Shown here: positions 43,708 through 56,011 of the stretch, piece by piece
How the letters are laid out: each line of letters starts with the position of its first letter
Numbering within the stretch: position 1 is the first letter of the stretch
Assembly: GCA_001599915.1 (NCBI GenBank)
Contig: BCIG01000013.1
Location: forward strand, 558,001-622,000
Length of the DNA stretch: 64,000 nt
Direction of reading: 5' to 3'
Source: Symbiotaphrina buchneri
Taxonomy: Eukaryota; Ascomycota; Symbiotaphrinales; Symbiotaphrinaceae
Program-made: the position numbers and the translations under genes
The notes under the pieces: model-generated
What the model saw: the letters and a program-made list of their open reading frames with translations, nothing else
Told to the model about the DNA's origin: nothing
Database searches by the model: none

Positions 43708-45135
43708 ATGTTTGCACGACTTTTGAAACAAAAGGCTTTCAAGCCTACACCGGCCTTTGGCCTTCCCTCAAGGAACGTGCCGTCCGCACGCTTCCTGGCT
43801 ACCGTGCAAGAGGGAAGTGCTGGCCGTCAGATGCCAAAGACGGCGGTCAGGGCCACGCCTCCTTCGCATGATATTGCTACATTTACTATCAAAGATGGTC
43901 CGGTCTTCCATGGCAAATCATTCGGTGCCAAGACAACCACCTCTGGCGAGGCAGTGTTCACCACCTCCCTTGTCGGTTACCCGGAATCCCTGACCGATCC
44001 GTCATACCGCGGCCAGATCCTTGTCTTCACTCAACCTTTGATCGGAAACTACGGTGTCCCAGCATCTGTCCGGGATGAATTTGGATTGCTCAAATACTTT
44101 GAGTCTCCGAATATGCAGACTGTTGGCGTTGTTGTCGCGGATGTTGCGGAGAGATATAGTCATTGGACTGCGGTTGAGAGCCTTGGCGAATGGTGCGCAA
44201 GGGAAGGTGTTCCGGCCATTACGGGAGTGGATACCCGGGCTATTGTCACCTTTCTTCGGGAACGGGGTTCCTCGCTTGCTCGTATCACCGTCGGCGAGGA
44301 GTACGATGCAGACCAGGATGAAGCTTTCGTTGATCCGGAACAGATCAACCTGGTCCGCAAAGTCAGCACGAAGGCTCCATTCCACGTTAGTTCTCCTTCT
44401 GGAGATGTGCATGTTGCAGTCATCGACTGCGGCGTCAAAGAGAACATCCTGAGGAGTCTGGTCAGCCGTGGTGCTAGTGTCACGGTCTTCCCGTTCGACT
44501 ACCCAATCCACAAGGTTGCACACCACTTCGACGGGGTGTTCGTTACCAATGGCCCTGGTGATCCGACTCACTGTCAAGAGACTGTGTACCATCTGCGCAA
44601 GTTGATGGACTCTTCGCAGACACCAATCTTTGGTATTTGCTTGGGCCACCAGCTTCTCGCCCTGGCTGTCGGTGCTCGCACCATCAAGCTGAAGTATGGT
44701 AATCGTGCTCACAACATCCCGGCGCTTGATCTCACCACAGGCCGGTGCCACATTACCAGTCAGAACCATGGGTACGCTGTTGATGCTACGACTCTCCCTA
44801 GTGATTGGAAGGAATACTTTGTGAATTTGAACGACTCGAGCAACGAAGGCATGATCCATAAGTCTCGTCCCATCTTCAGCACGCAGTTCCATCCGGAAGC
44901 CAAGGGTGGCCCGCAGGACTCGTCCTATCTTTTCGACATCTACATCGATAGTGTGAGGAAGTACAAGCGCAGTCAAGCTGTCTTCCAACCCCAACGAGAC
45001 AGCCGGCCGGATCCGCTCCTTGTGGATCTGCTTGCAAAGGAGAGGGTTGGGGTTGCGCCAGGATTGCCTGGACCTATGCCTAGCAGAGAAGACTCGCCCC
45101 AGGCCGAAGCCCCCAAAGTAGCAGCTGCTGCATAG
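43708..45135 (+). CDS. CPA1: Carbamoyl-phosphate synthase, arginine-specific, small subunit
   Basis: Glutamine amidotransferase subunit that supplies ammonia to the large subunit for carbamoyl phosphate used in arginine synthesis; known as arg-2 in Neurospora. Single exon, 475 residues. The first about 35 residues are basic with a likely mitochondrial presequence ([11 protein letters not shown] ... [12 protein letters not shown]). CPSase small-chain N-terminal domain: [40 protein letters not shown]. Class I GATase domain: the nucleophile Cys311 in [12 protein letters not shown], and His395 and Glu397 in [13 protein letters not shown] 60-residue tail after the GATase domain ([18 protein letters not shown]) is typical of the filamentous-fungal enzyme. 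Translation is predicted to be controlled by the uORF upstream. The large subunit gene is not in the window. Confidence 0.96.
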   Translation: MFARLLKQKAFKPTPAFGLPSRNVPSARFLATVQEGSAGRQMPKTAVRATPPSHDIATFTIKDGPVFHGKSFGAKTTTSGEAVFTTSLVGYPESLTDPSYRGQILVFTQPLIGNYGVPASVRDEFGLLKYFESPNMQTVGVVVADVAERYSHWTAVESLGEWCAREGVPAITGVDTRAIVTFLRERGSSLARITVGEEYDADQDEAFVDPEQINLVRKVSTKAPFHVSSPSGDVHVAVIDCGVKENILRSLVSRGASVTVFPFDYPIHKVAHHFDGVFVTNGPGDPTHCQETVYHLRKLMDSSQTPIFGICLGHQLLALAVGARTIKLKYGNRAHNIPALDLTTGRCHITSQNHGYAVDATTLPSDWKEYFVNLNDSSNEGMIHKSRPIFSTQFHPEAKGGPQDSSYLFDIYIDSVRKYKRSQAVFQPQRDSRPDPLLVDLLAKERVGVAPGLPGPMPSREDSPQAEAPKVAAAA

Positions 45136-46253
45136 GAGACGGCAGGGTCTATGATACAGTTACCTAAGAGGATGGTCACTTGGTTATCATGATGTTATTT
45201 TGGCTTTTTGCGTGGGCCGTCAGTTAGTCTGCTTTCGCAAGGTGCCATGGCGTACTTTGTTATACCTGTCAATACAGAGAATCTACAGTTTGTCAACGAC
45301 ATGAAGGTGATTCCCAACGGAGTATGTTACTAGTGGGACCTCGGGCAGAATCCGTAGGATGCCTGAGGATCCAGGGGCATCTGGGCAGATGTGCTGGAGC
45401 CGATGGTTTTGCTATCCAATGAAGGTGTAATTAAGATAAGCGGCAGTTTTTGGATCTAGGTGATGCCTTGGAAATTACTGAAACGTCTGGCCAGCCGGAA
45501 GGAAAGTCTAGAAGCTCTCTCGAATCTCGATGCTCGGTATCTGTCGCCGCTGCCCCTGGAGCCGTCACTTAGACATACGCGAGTAAGGTAAGGCAGGCGG
45601 GACCATCTCCCGGCGGTTAGCCCTAAGCTGGTTAGTTGCTCGCTAAGGAAAAAGGGGTTCTCATCGTCATGGGTGGACAGTTGTGCACGCAGTGAGGGAA
45701 ATCACCGAAGGACAAAGAAACAAGAGAGTACTCATATCACAGGTGACCTGTTAGATATTTGTTTGCTTGGCCCCATGCTCAGCGACCTGAAAACAAATGA
45801 TGAAGGCAGATTGCTATTTATTAACTGGTCCTTTTTAATTTGCTGGGTAATTTTGTGAATGCTAATAATAATAAGAAGCAAGTTAAAACCAAGCACGAAA
45901 AACCGGGGTGCGGCTGCTGTGAATGTCCACATCGGGACTAGCGGGCAGAGCCAGACAGCCTGCCTTTCGCCCCTTCTGCTGCTCTTCACTCCTTTCCTTT
46001 CCTTACTTCCATCCAGACAAGTTACAGATCCTCACAGAGTCAACCTCATCAAGTCAAACATCTCAACCCGTTTCTAGGGCACCAAGCTACCCTGATCAAC
46101 TCCCCCTTGCCACTTCCCACCCAGCAAATCGTCCTAGGCGGTCTTTGACGAAGCACACTCATTCTTCTCCCTTCGACGTCCGACATCTTAAGCTCTCGCG
46201 AACCTCGTCGAACCAACGCTTGTCACAGCAAACACACAACCACATCCATCAAC
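45136..46253. other. Intergenic region with CT-rich leader
   Basis: 3' flank of CPA1 and promoter of the two-RRM gene. From about 45970 the sequence is pyrimidine-rich, as is usual just upstream of strongly expressed fungal genes. No gene supported. Confidence 0.5.
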
Positions 46254-47672
46254 ATGCAGAGCGTTCAAGAAGCTGTGGCCAACGCCGCCAGCGGCGTCAA
46301 GGATGCTGTTGAGTCCGTTACCGCCTCTATGGCCAATACCAACATCCACGACCCTACCAGCGAAGCTGCTGGTGCCAACACGGCTACCGGCGGCGAGAAG
46401 CCCATTGACGCTGCCCACAACGAAGCCGTTCTTGCCAGCGCAGCTGAAGGTCGTCGTCTATACATCGGGAACCTCGCGTACGCGACTACGGAGGGGGAGT
46501 TGAAGGAGTTCTTCTCGGGATACCTTGTGTAAGTTCTTGGCGTCTCATCCCCATCTGCGTGCACGCATACCGCTTTGCGCATGTTCCATGTGCCATGTGG
46601 TGTGATCTCGCACACTCACAGATTTCACTATTCACTTAACAGATTCCTAGTTCATCGCCCTCTGCATGACACTCAGCTGACTCTTCTTGTCACAGTGAAT
46701 CCACTTCTATCCCAGTGAACCCACGCACCAGCCGTCCTGTCGGCTATGCCTTTGTGGACCTTTCCACCCCTTCTGAAGCTGAGCGCGCCATTTCCGAGCT
46801 TTCAGGCAAAGAGATCCTGGATCGTAAGGTCTCTGTCCAACTTGCCCGCAAGCCCGAGCCAGCCGGAGAGAAGGGTGAGGGTGAGCCCACTAGCGGCGGT
46901 GAAGGAAGGAGGCGCGGATCCACCCGGGGTAGGGGCCGGGGCCGTGGACGCGGTGGACGCGGTGGTCGGGGTGGGCGGGGCGGACGTGCGGTAAGTCCAG
47001 TTTAACCAGTGAACTTGTGATCGGATGACTGATGTGATAATCGCGATGAGCAGACCAACGGCGAATCAGGCGAAGGTGCTGTGGGCCCTACCAACGTCCC
47101 TGGACAAGTCGTTCCTCTCACCGAGACAACGAACGAAGCTCTTACCGCCGAGAAGGAGGCAAACACGATTACTGTCGACCATAACAAGGACCGCCCCCGT
47201 CAAACTAGGGCCCCCAGACAACGTGGACCTCCTGAAGACGGAATCCCTTCCAAGACTAAGGTCATGGTCGCTAACCTTCCTTACGACTTGACCGAAGACA
47301 AGGTTCGTTAGAAGACTTCACGAATGTGGCGTCGGTTGCTGACAATTCCACCAGCTTAAGGAGCTCTTCTCGGCCTACCAGCCGGTTTCCGCCAAGATCG
47401 CTCTTCGCCCTATCCCTCGCTTCATGGTCAAGAAGCTTCAAGCTAGGAACGAGCCTCGCAAGGGCCGTGGCTTCGGGTTCGTTACGCTCGGCTCCGAGGA
47501 GTTGCAGCAGAAAGCTGTTGCGGAGATGAACGGAAAGGAAATTGAGGGCCGTGAGATCGCTGTCAAGGTGGCCATCGATAGCCCTGGCAAGGAAGATGCG
47601 GATCTTGATCACCAGGAGGGCGAGGGTGAGCAAGAACAAGCCAAGGAGGGTGAGACCGCCGCTACCAACTAA
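46254..47672 (+). CDS. Two-RRM, RGG-box RNA-binding protein
   Basis: Exons 46254-46528, 46696-46990, 47054-47302, 47355-47672; 378 residues. First RRM at about 68-145 (RNP2 RLYIGNLAY, RNP1 RPVGYAFVDL), then an RGG/GRG-rich linker (about 160-190), a second RRM at about 258-345 (RNP2 KVMVANLPYDL, RNP1 KGRGFGFVTL) and an acidic Glu/Gln tail. The organisation recalls nucleolin-like and Sbp1-like RGG proteins, which bind eIF4G or rRNA precursors; I cannot choose between these. The CT-rich leader suggests high expression. RRM1 is split by intron 1 inside the domain. Confidence 0.88.
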
Positions 47673-49049
47673 ACGGCAACTATGTCATGCATCAGAGAAG
47701 TCTTAGGAAAAGAACGGGTCCCTTTCTCTACTAATCGCTTCTTCACATTGCTGTCCTAGTTTGTCGGTTTGGTCGGGATGGTATCGCATTAGGCATGGTT
47801 ATTTGGTCAACTATGTCCTTCTTGCTTCGATATCCATAAAAGCATTCACATTGGTCTTCCAACCCATTACTTGTTTTCGCACCGTGTCTTACGTGCTTCC
47901 GCTCATTTTCCATAACGATCCGCTGTCCCGTCACTTCATGCAACCTCCACAACCCCAGTTACCTATTTTACCCCATCATCCTCGTCACCAGCACCTCTTC
48001 CCCTTCGAAGGTTGTCTGACTACACCTTCCTCCCCCTGCATCTCTTTCGCCCCGCACCGAACACCTTTTGTAACATTAGAAAAGCCACCACGCCTGACTA
48101 GCTGAGGCTGGGAAATGCGTTTTACGACCTAAAATGGAAGGGAAAAGTTTCGTTTTCTCTCACCTCATTCATGTGCAGTGTCTTGCTTGCTGTCGTAGAA
48201 GATGGGATGTATAGTGAGATGCTCTTCCCTTGGTAGGGTCTTAGAGAAGAAAGGTCTTTCGGGACGTAATTGGGGTTGTACTCCCCCCATTGCCTGATAC
48301 GATTAGAGATCAGCAGCCGTTGGGCTCCCTTGTTCCCATACCAGCCCATCCGTTCTACAATTATTCTACGGATTTTCATAGGAGGGCATTGAGTCTCAGA
48401 AGTCTCGTCTCATTCGTCCCGGCTCTAAATGACGCTATCACTATGGTTGCGAGGACATGATATCGGAACGCTTCAATCAACGAGCTGACTGGACACAACA
48501 CACAGAGAGACCCAGACAGACGGTATGGCTACCCAAGCCAAAGCCAAACACAAACGGAAAGAACAGAACATCCAAGTAACTGGCTCTAGTAGGTTTCAAG
48601 TAGCTTCAGGCGCGACTCCAGAAAAGAAGACACCATAGGGGGCAGACGCCGGGAACGCGGAGAGAGAAGAAAGTACGGAAAGCGCTTTTTGAACCCTGGC
48701 AGGATGCGTGAATGACGGAGGAAGGACGGCATGCGGGCTCGCTAATGGGAATGCAATGGAAGGGACATGCAACGGGAAACAGGATTTGAAGGACTTGCAT
48801 AAGGGAAGTAGAAGAAATTGTGAAACGCCAAAGACTCCGACCTGCCTGCATCCTTCCCATCATACGGATGGGCTGAGACAGGCTGGCATGCTCATTGTGA
48901 GGCGCAGACGCCGACCAGAAATGCGGCTGGTGAATGAATCCGATATCGCGACGGAGATGTTTCTCGGCACGTTTGCGGGCGGACTGCGCCAGTAGAAGCG
49001 AAATGAAGTTCGCAGGTCAAAGGGATATCCAGCGCATGACTTAGCAGTC
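47673..49049. other. Convergent 3' intergenic region, 1.4 kb
   Basis: Long spacer between converging genes. Open frames at 47761-48105 (plus) and 48122-48379 (minus) have no recognisable content and look like UTR sequence. No RNA gene seen. Confidence 0.5.
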
Positions 49050-52000
49050 CTACAGCTCCTCTTGCAACGGCATTTGCTCCTCCTTCACCTGGCCGCGCCC
49101 ATGATTCTGCTTCTGACCTGCTGATGAGCCATGTCCTCCTTCCGACTGCTGTTGCACCATCTGCTTCAACCGTTGGAGCTTCTCCTCTGTGATTTTAATC
49201 GCAGCATCAACCTCTCTCTGGCCCCTTTTCTCCTCGCCAGCTAGAAGTTTCTGCACTTTCTTGCGGACATTCGCTGGTTTCGCTGGGGCGCCCGCCGTAG
49301 ATTGCCATGCACTGGCTAAACCTTCATGCAGTCCGACTCGTTCCTCTAGCCAGTCCCAAAGCTCATTCTCCTCTCGCCGCCAAAGCTCCTCATATGCGGC
49401 GATACGGTTTGGGTTGCGCATGTCTGTATGAGGTGGAGCATACCACATTCGTAACCAGGTGACCAGCAGTAGGAGGACCAGGGCGCTTGCCAGAGTGTTG
49501 CCGGTAAGTAGGGGCCCGAGGAGGGAAGAAATTAGACTGAAGATAGGACGCAGAGGTTCTAAAACGCCCCAATCTTCTTTGCGTTGTTGTGTAGGCGCAG
49601 AAACTGCTGTAGTAGCAGACTTGTTCCCAGCATCCGTGCCGGCGCGTCTCCGGCGAGTCCTGGTCGGTTTACCATTCTTTGCAATGGCAGCTGAAGGGCG
49701 CTTTGCTGCTACTGCGGTCTTGATCGCAGCAATTAGATCGCGGGCATAGCTAATCTGCCCATCATTTGAGCCCTTTTCGATCGGACCTGTTCCTTCGGAT
49801 TAGCAGTTATTGGTTGCGAGAGCACATAAGAGAAAGCCGTTACCTTTGAGCCAGCTCTTCCCCGTCCATTCAATGGTGCAACCAACCAAGATGCGTGTAG
49901 AGTTGTTCTCGGCCCACATCAAGCAGTACTTTGTTTTCGTAGTAAAGACATTGCCGCTAGGAACATCTGGCGTTTGAGTGGCCACGGTAACAGAGACAGA
50001 CCGTTCAAGATCCATGAACGTTAGAGTCTCAGTAATGATGCACTTCGTCTGCTTTGGCCCAATGGATCCAGGGAGAGGTTTAATGTATGAGAATGTTCGA
50101 GACTTGGTCTGCTGTGACAAGCCCCCTTTGGGTTCAGGTGTTGTTAATTCCAAGCACTTTTGGTCTTCCACCAGCCATTTGCTCATGAACGTATCTGAAG
50201 CCGGCCCAAAAATCATACTGTAGACTTTCCCTAGTGGCCCAGGTATTACTTCATCCTTCACGACCCTATCATAGTGTTCCGATTGATCCGTACATTGAGT
50301 TGGGGGATGCGACGCAGGGCCAGGGAAATCGGCAGCAGCTGGAGCGCCGATTTCAGCAACGGCCGTGGTCCCGTCGGCTGATGTAATAACGGCAGCGGCT
50401 GACCCTGAAGGTGCTATCGCAGACGGCTTCCGAGATGGGATTTTGGCGTCAAGTTCCGCGAGGTCACTACCGGCAACACTCGTATTACCAGCCTCTGTAT
50501 AGCTCCCTCCTTCGTCCTCTTCATCCTCGTCTTCATCATATATTTCCTCCATTGACCCCTCATCCGAAGGCGCTTCACTCACGAAGCTGACGTCGTCTTT
50601 GACGGTCTTATCTCCGGTGCCGGTATCATCTAACCGGACGCCGTTGACAGAACTCTGCAATGTTGGATGGTTAATCTTCCAGATACCTATGAGAAGGTCG
50701 TAAGTCGAATCCCGGCTTATGAAACTCGCAAATACGTTCCTAGCATGCAAGGTCTGAATAACTATGGCATTGGGAAAAATCATGGCCGTGCTTTTCTTCT
50801 CGATGGACATAACCTCATCAAAACTTATCACAAGGTTTGTTACCCAACCCAGAATGTTGCTTGAAAAGCAGATGTGACCCTCGGAGACATACAATCTCCC
50901 TTGGAGTAAGATGTCTCTTTGCAAAGCACAACCATAATCCTCGATTAAATAGTCGTCTTCAGGAACGCTGCGGAACAATTGATGGAAATCCTTATTCCGC
51001 TTTTTGCTCGCAACAGCGAAGCCGGTCAGTTTTGGAACACTGCCATTAGCGCCAGGGTGTGCCACTGTTGCGTTCACGCCAAGCAGAGCCGAACCGATGG
51101 TAGGGACTGTAGCTGCTGAGCTTCCACGATGCTTTCTAGTCACGACGGTGCCGGCCCGACTTCGAACACTCTGACTTCGCCCGGGAGTCAAGTCATCCCC
51201 CAATTCACTCTCGTACAGTGATCTTTGGTCTCCAGCAGTGCTGGCTGTGTCGAAAGTCGAGCTCGGCCCCATTGCCGATATGTCTTGCGCAACTGGTGTT
51301 TCACCTTCTGCAGTCTTTCCACTGACAGGTGAAGAAGGCTGTACGAGCGGGGACGCAGCTTTGACAGGCCCACCACCGCTGGAGTTGGAATTCGCGGTTC
51401 CGGGTAATGGTTTTGTCGAACCTGGTTCGTTTCCCGTTGCCTTTGCAGTACTTGGAGCAGAGCTATCTGGACTAGGCTCCATCGTTATACCGAGGTGGCT
51501 TAGACTGAGATCACCCATACCCAATGTCTCCACAGCAAGCTTTTGGGCAGGCTTCCCCTCAGGTTTATTCTCTCCATTTGTCGTCGGGAGAATAACTTCC
51601 TCCCCATCTTCCTTGTCATTCTCTTCCGTAGTCGGCATAGTACTACCACGGCTGCGTGCTTGTGGCGTCAAACTAGTATTGATGCTGTTGGTCAAGGAAG
51701 TTGCAGCCGTCTGAGCGGCAGAAAAGACGGAGGAAAAGAAACCTCCAGCCCCTGAAGTCTCCCTGAGAGAACCACCGGGAGTTTTCATTTCTTCAAGGGT
51801 AGGTGTGAGGGGCGAAACGACAGAGGAAAGCTTGGTTGACGGATTTGCAGCCGAAGCTGAGCGTATCCGTCGGTGCGAAATCATATTCCCAGAAGGGGAG
51901 ATGACAATGTCTTTCTTCGCCTCCGATTTGTATGCACTAGGGTCCGAGGGCGATTTGGATCTCTGGATAGGTGTATCTGGCTTCTGATCCAGGACAGGGG

Positions 52001-53405
52001 TTGGGGGTGTTATGGTTGTAGCGGGTGTAGTCGGTGTGCCAGAAGCAGTTGAAGCAAGCGTATCGACCCTTGGTGTAACGGGACTCTTCTTGACCAATTT
52101 GCTATCCTCCGTCTGCCGGTCGGTTCTGACAAAACCTGGTACGGGCGGCATGGGTGGCGCCGTGGAGACAACATCTTCTTTCTTTGACGCCTTAGACGCT
52201 CTTCTAGAGCTCATACTGCCTCTCCTAATCCCTGCATTGCCCTTCTCCGATATTGTAGAAGTCACGTCGCTGTTGACAGACTCACGATCCGGACTTGATC
52301 TTGGACTAGAAGTCCGTCTGACAAGGGTATCCTTAAGCTTGTTCAACGAAGAGACCGAACGCCGTTTATTTCCTGAGCCCGTATCAGGCACTGCGAGCTT
52401 CGCAATAGCTGAGTCCGACACAGAACTAGGCAACTCAGCGGCCACGGGTCCTGAACCATTCGATTGGACTATGGAGGTAGGAGGTTCCTTTGAAAGAGTG
52501 TCCTGAACGATCGGCGACGATAGGGTCAGGTAACCTATGTGAGATGTCTGAGTGGATAAGGCAGGCGTCGTCAATTGACTGTTTAAAATTGTCAGTTCAG
52601 CTCAGCTCAGCTCAGCTCAGCTTAGAACGCTCAGAACGAAAAGAAGGGATTTCCGCGAAGTTGACTTGGTGGATGGTGGATAGGCCGTTGCAATTAGGAA
52701 TGCTTTGAAAGAGCGATAATTTCTAGCAGTGTAGGGAGTGCTGTGCTGCCTGACCGCTAGTGAGAGGGAGAGGTGGAGGTTTACGCAGCCTGCCGAGCTG
52801 CAGCTCCACACCGTTCTTCGCTTGGACGCAAGTCGACTGGTCGTCGCCGATTGTCCGCGCTCGCAATTGGAGTGCCCAAGCTAACGCCGGCGGTGGGAAA
52901 TACAAAGGTGCTCGACAAGGAACGCATTTGTTGGGTAGATGGAAATAAAGACAGGGTTGATGACTTACGACTCTGGATCCTCATCGTCAGTCAAAAGACT
53001 GCTTCCTTCATCGTCGAGACCCGTAGCCAGCGAGCCAGTACTGGATTGCGAAGGGACATCTAGTGTCCCTCTCTCCGCTACACTTCGTCCACGTCTGGCC
53101 TCCTCGAGCTCCTGTCTGTGAGAACTCCGTGCTGTTCTCCGCTTGAGAGGCTTGGGCAGGAGTTTAGTAATTGTATGGCTTTTGTCACTCGATATGCTCT
53201 GCTTGTCGTCCCCTTCATGCCGAATGGACTCAAGACTACCACGTAGCTTCTCCTTTGCTGTGTCCAGTGACGCCTTCAATCCATGACGACTCTCCCCACT
53301 CTCCTGGCTAGCTATTGATGGTGTGGAAGAATTGTCATCTTTCCGTCGATGAAGAACCTTAGACAGAGGCCGAGAAGGGGCCGGGGATGTGTCCAAAGGC
53401 GACAT
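49050..53405 (-). CDS. Lam/Ltc-type GRAM and VASt domain protein (membrane-anchored sterol transfer)
   Basis: Minus-strand exons 53405-52969, 52578-49844, 49786-49050; 1302 residues. The N-terminal 650 residues are Ser/Thr/Pro-rich and disordered. A GRAM domain starts near residue 675 (HQLFRSVPEDDYLIEDYGC, GRLYVSEGHICFSSNILGWV, AIVIQTLHARNVFASFI). A VASt (StART-like) domain follows at about 915-1058 (GKVYSMIFGPASDTFMSKWL, TKCIITETLTFMDL, WTGKSWLKG). A membrane segment near 1156 (TLASALVLLLLVTW) and a helical Glu/Lys/Gln-rich tail complete it. This is the architecture of yeast Ysp2/Lam2, Lam4 and related proteins, which move sterol between plasma membrane and ER at contact sites. Intron 1 is 390 bp, long for this window, and holds a pentanucleotide repeat. 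Divergent from the Atg38-like gene. Confidence 0.92.
52598..52621. repeat. (CTCAG)n repeat in intron 1 of the Lam-type gene
   Basis: Four to five pentamer copies, read as (CTGAG)n on the transcribed strand, ending about 20 nt before the 3' splice site. Each copy resembles a CTRAN branch site. Confidence 0.85.
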
Positions 53406-53988
53406 GGTCTGCTAAGTCTGAAAGTACGTCGAGAAGAGGGATTGCGATTGCCCTCCGCTCGTATGGACTGTGTTCAAAGGACGTGGATTGACTGTTGAGC
53501 TAGAAGGTGGAATAATCTGGCGGATGCTTTGGCGCCGCGAAAGGCAGACCAAGCTCCTATCAGCCAGGGGATACTGCCCAGCATATGCCAGCCCCCTGGT
53601 ACCGTGATCCTCAAAGCCGTGTGTGACACTAAATCACATTGACTGAAAAGGTATTAGGATAACTGATATCTGCGACAATGGCAGTTGTTGAACGCGATTT
53701 CACGATCCAGGATGGAGATGGGGGGACATATGATGGCTGGCTGGGCATTAATGGGCTGAGCAGTCAATGACAGGGCGGGAGCGGGGGAATCTCTGCCTAA
53801 TCCATGACGCGCCGGCGATCTGCGCGCCCGTAGCTCCGTCAGGTTACGGTAGCCACTTTAGCCCCGACCTGCAGCTTCCCCGACTCATCGGCTTCCACTT
53901 CAATCATACCGCGTCACCTCCACGAGCTGCTTTGCGCCTAGCAGATCCCAGGCATGCCTTGTGGCCTGTCCTGATATGTTCAGTGATC
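53406..53988. promoter_or_regulatory. Divergent promoter (Lam-type / Atg38-like)
   Basis: A 583 bp spacer between two divergent genes. No specific factor sites recognised; short open frames here are not supported. Confidence 0.4.
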
Positions 53989-55706
53989 ATGGAGGCTTCT
54001 CCTGTGGTCTTAGTAAGTGTGCCTATGCCGACGTCAGTTCCCATTCCATCTAGCTTACAGTGTCCGCTCGCAGGCCCATTCCCATGCCCGCAACGCTCTG
54101 CGCGAGACTCGCAAGTCCAACCCTATCGCTGCGAGTGAAGAACACGAGCTTGCTGCAGGCGAGTTTGCGATCGCCGCAAAAGGCACAAAAGATCCAGAAG
54201 TAGAGACGACCCCAAACGATGCGTCTGCTGGCTGGCACTAATGAATACATGCACCAGGCCCTACGTACTTTAAAGCTTCTAGAGGAAGAACATCAAAGGC
54301 TCGCAGACATAATCAAATTCCAGTCCTCACATCCCCCGGCTGCCCAGTCCCTGGAACCGCGAGAGGCCCAAGAAATTCCTGAACCGACAGCTCAAATACA
54401 ACGAACCCCTGAAGATGCTCCACCAGCAAAGCGACCGGCCTCCCCCGTATTGACTGGTTCCATCCCTCCACCTCTTATCATCCCACAGAGAGCTCCTACA
54501 CGTGATATCACCTCCACAATCGCTAGCAACCTAGCTTCAGCGCGTGGCATACCCACCGTGCAGCAGCGGAGAGGATCACAGAAGTCGTCTGCAGCCACAC
54601 CGAGACACGGAACCGAAAAGGGGTTTACTTTGCCGGCGAAACTGTCAGGAGCGGAGACACAAGAGAGCAGGGCACATGCTCGTGACTCATTTGCAAGCTC
54701 AAAGCAGCGAGAGAATGACGGCAAAACAACAGGTAGCATGGAAGTCCATGCTCCTGCATCCGAAAAAAAGGAACAACCGCAAACTACTCCGTCCGACGAG
54801 GGCTTTCAACGATTTTACAGCACTTTCGAACGCTTCCTATCCCGTCTCTCTGCCCCACTTGCCTTTGGTGGCCTTCCACTGATCGCCGAAGAATCTCCGC
54901 AACAATCGCCTCACGCATCGACTGCCAAAGCGGACCCTGACTCAACCACCGAGCCAGATCTTACTAGGCTTTTCTCGAAAGCGGCCCTACGTGCGCTGAA
55001 GGATGACCCCACTCGTGGTGGCATTCCCGCCGCGGCCGAGTCTTTTTACGTTGTGCCTACTGCGGGCGGCACCATCTCATATGCAGGCATTCTCTCACGA
55101 GCCGACCAAGATGGCGTTGGCAATTCGCGGCGAAGTCTGGAAGACGAGTTCGTGGACGCGCGCGAGCATCCATTGGCGCACTCTTGCCGGAGCTCGGTCG
55201 TCACCACTGCACGCGCAGGCGTCCAAGGCCAATCAGGCAAGACGCTTGAAGAATTGCAGATGGAGAACGCTGCGCTCAAGCATGTGACTGACACACTGTC
55301 CCGCCGCCTCCACGCCTGGGAAGCCAACGCGCAGAGCTCGCAACTCGCCTTAGCCCAGAGCCTGCGTGCGCTGAGACCGGCATCCCCAACGCTCTCGGAG
55401 GCTGCCGCGGTGCCGTCACAGCCCCCTCCGCCGTTGCCAGGACAGCAGGGCGATATAAACGCGAACATCAAAGATCTGGAAGCGCAGCTGAAGGCCGAGA
55501 AGAAGGAGATGGAGAGGTTAGGACGCGAGAACGATAAACTGTCGAAGGTCGTGGGTAGATATCGAGAGAAGTGGAACCAGCTGAAGGAAGGTGCGAGGAC
55601 CAGGAGGGAGGCGAAGAGCTCCGCCGGTGGCAGTGGGCCGGGGACGCCGACACCTAGGGAAGGTGAGGAGGGTGGTGGGAGCGAAGCTGCCCAGGTGGAA
55701 GGGTAG
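53989..55706 (+). CDS. MIT-domain protein, Atg38/NRBF2-like
   Basis: Exons 53989-54012, 54074-54199, 54258-55706; 532 residues. Residues 9-75 form a MIT-like helical hairpin: AHSHARNALRETRKSNPIAA, HELAAGEFAIAAKGTKDPEA, LRTLKLLEEEHQRLADIIKF. The middle is disordered and Pro/Ser/Thr-rich, with a conserved-looking block FQRFYSTFERFLSRLSAPLA. The C-terminal part has coiled coils (TLEELQMENAALKHVTDTLS, DLEAQLKAEKKEMERLGREN). MIT plus coiled coil is the layout of yeast Atg38 and human NRBF2, which bridge the two arms of the autophagy PI3-kinase complex I; this is an inference from architecture. The start ATG gives only eight codons in exon 1, but the exon joins precisely onto the MIT helix. Confidence 0.83.
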
Positions 55707-56011
55707 GACTGGGGATGTCCCAGCTTAACGCCCTTATTCTTATTGCTTGCTAATGGCCTATATCATGCCGCGGGATTTGAGAGCTGAGGGGGTTGTATGT
55801 ATACGACTAGTTGGCATGCTTATATTTTGAGCGTTGTTATGAGCGAGATACGAATATACGATACTGTTGGGCTTGATCCCTAGCGGAGGAGAGCTTTTCC
55901 CTGACCATGCTATTGTAATCCCACCAAAGCGCCTAATGCTTGGTCCTTCCAATCCGTCGCCAATGAATGACTGTTGTCATCGTGCACAAACACACTGTAC
56001 GCAAACTCAAC
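55707..56011. other. 3' flank of the Atg38-like gene
   Basis: Ordinary nuclear composition up to the point where mitochondrial similarity begins. No feature supported. Confidence 0.5.

Noticed and set aside
44002-44994. 330-codon open frame antisense to CPA1
   Set aside because: It is the reverse-strand shadow of a strongly conserved coding sequence with biased codon use; its translation matches nothing known.
47761-48379. Open frames on both strands between two converging genes
   Set aside because: No motifs and composition of UTR sequence.
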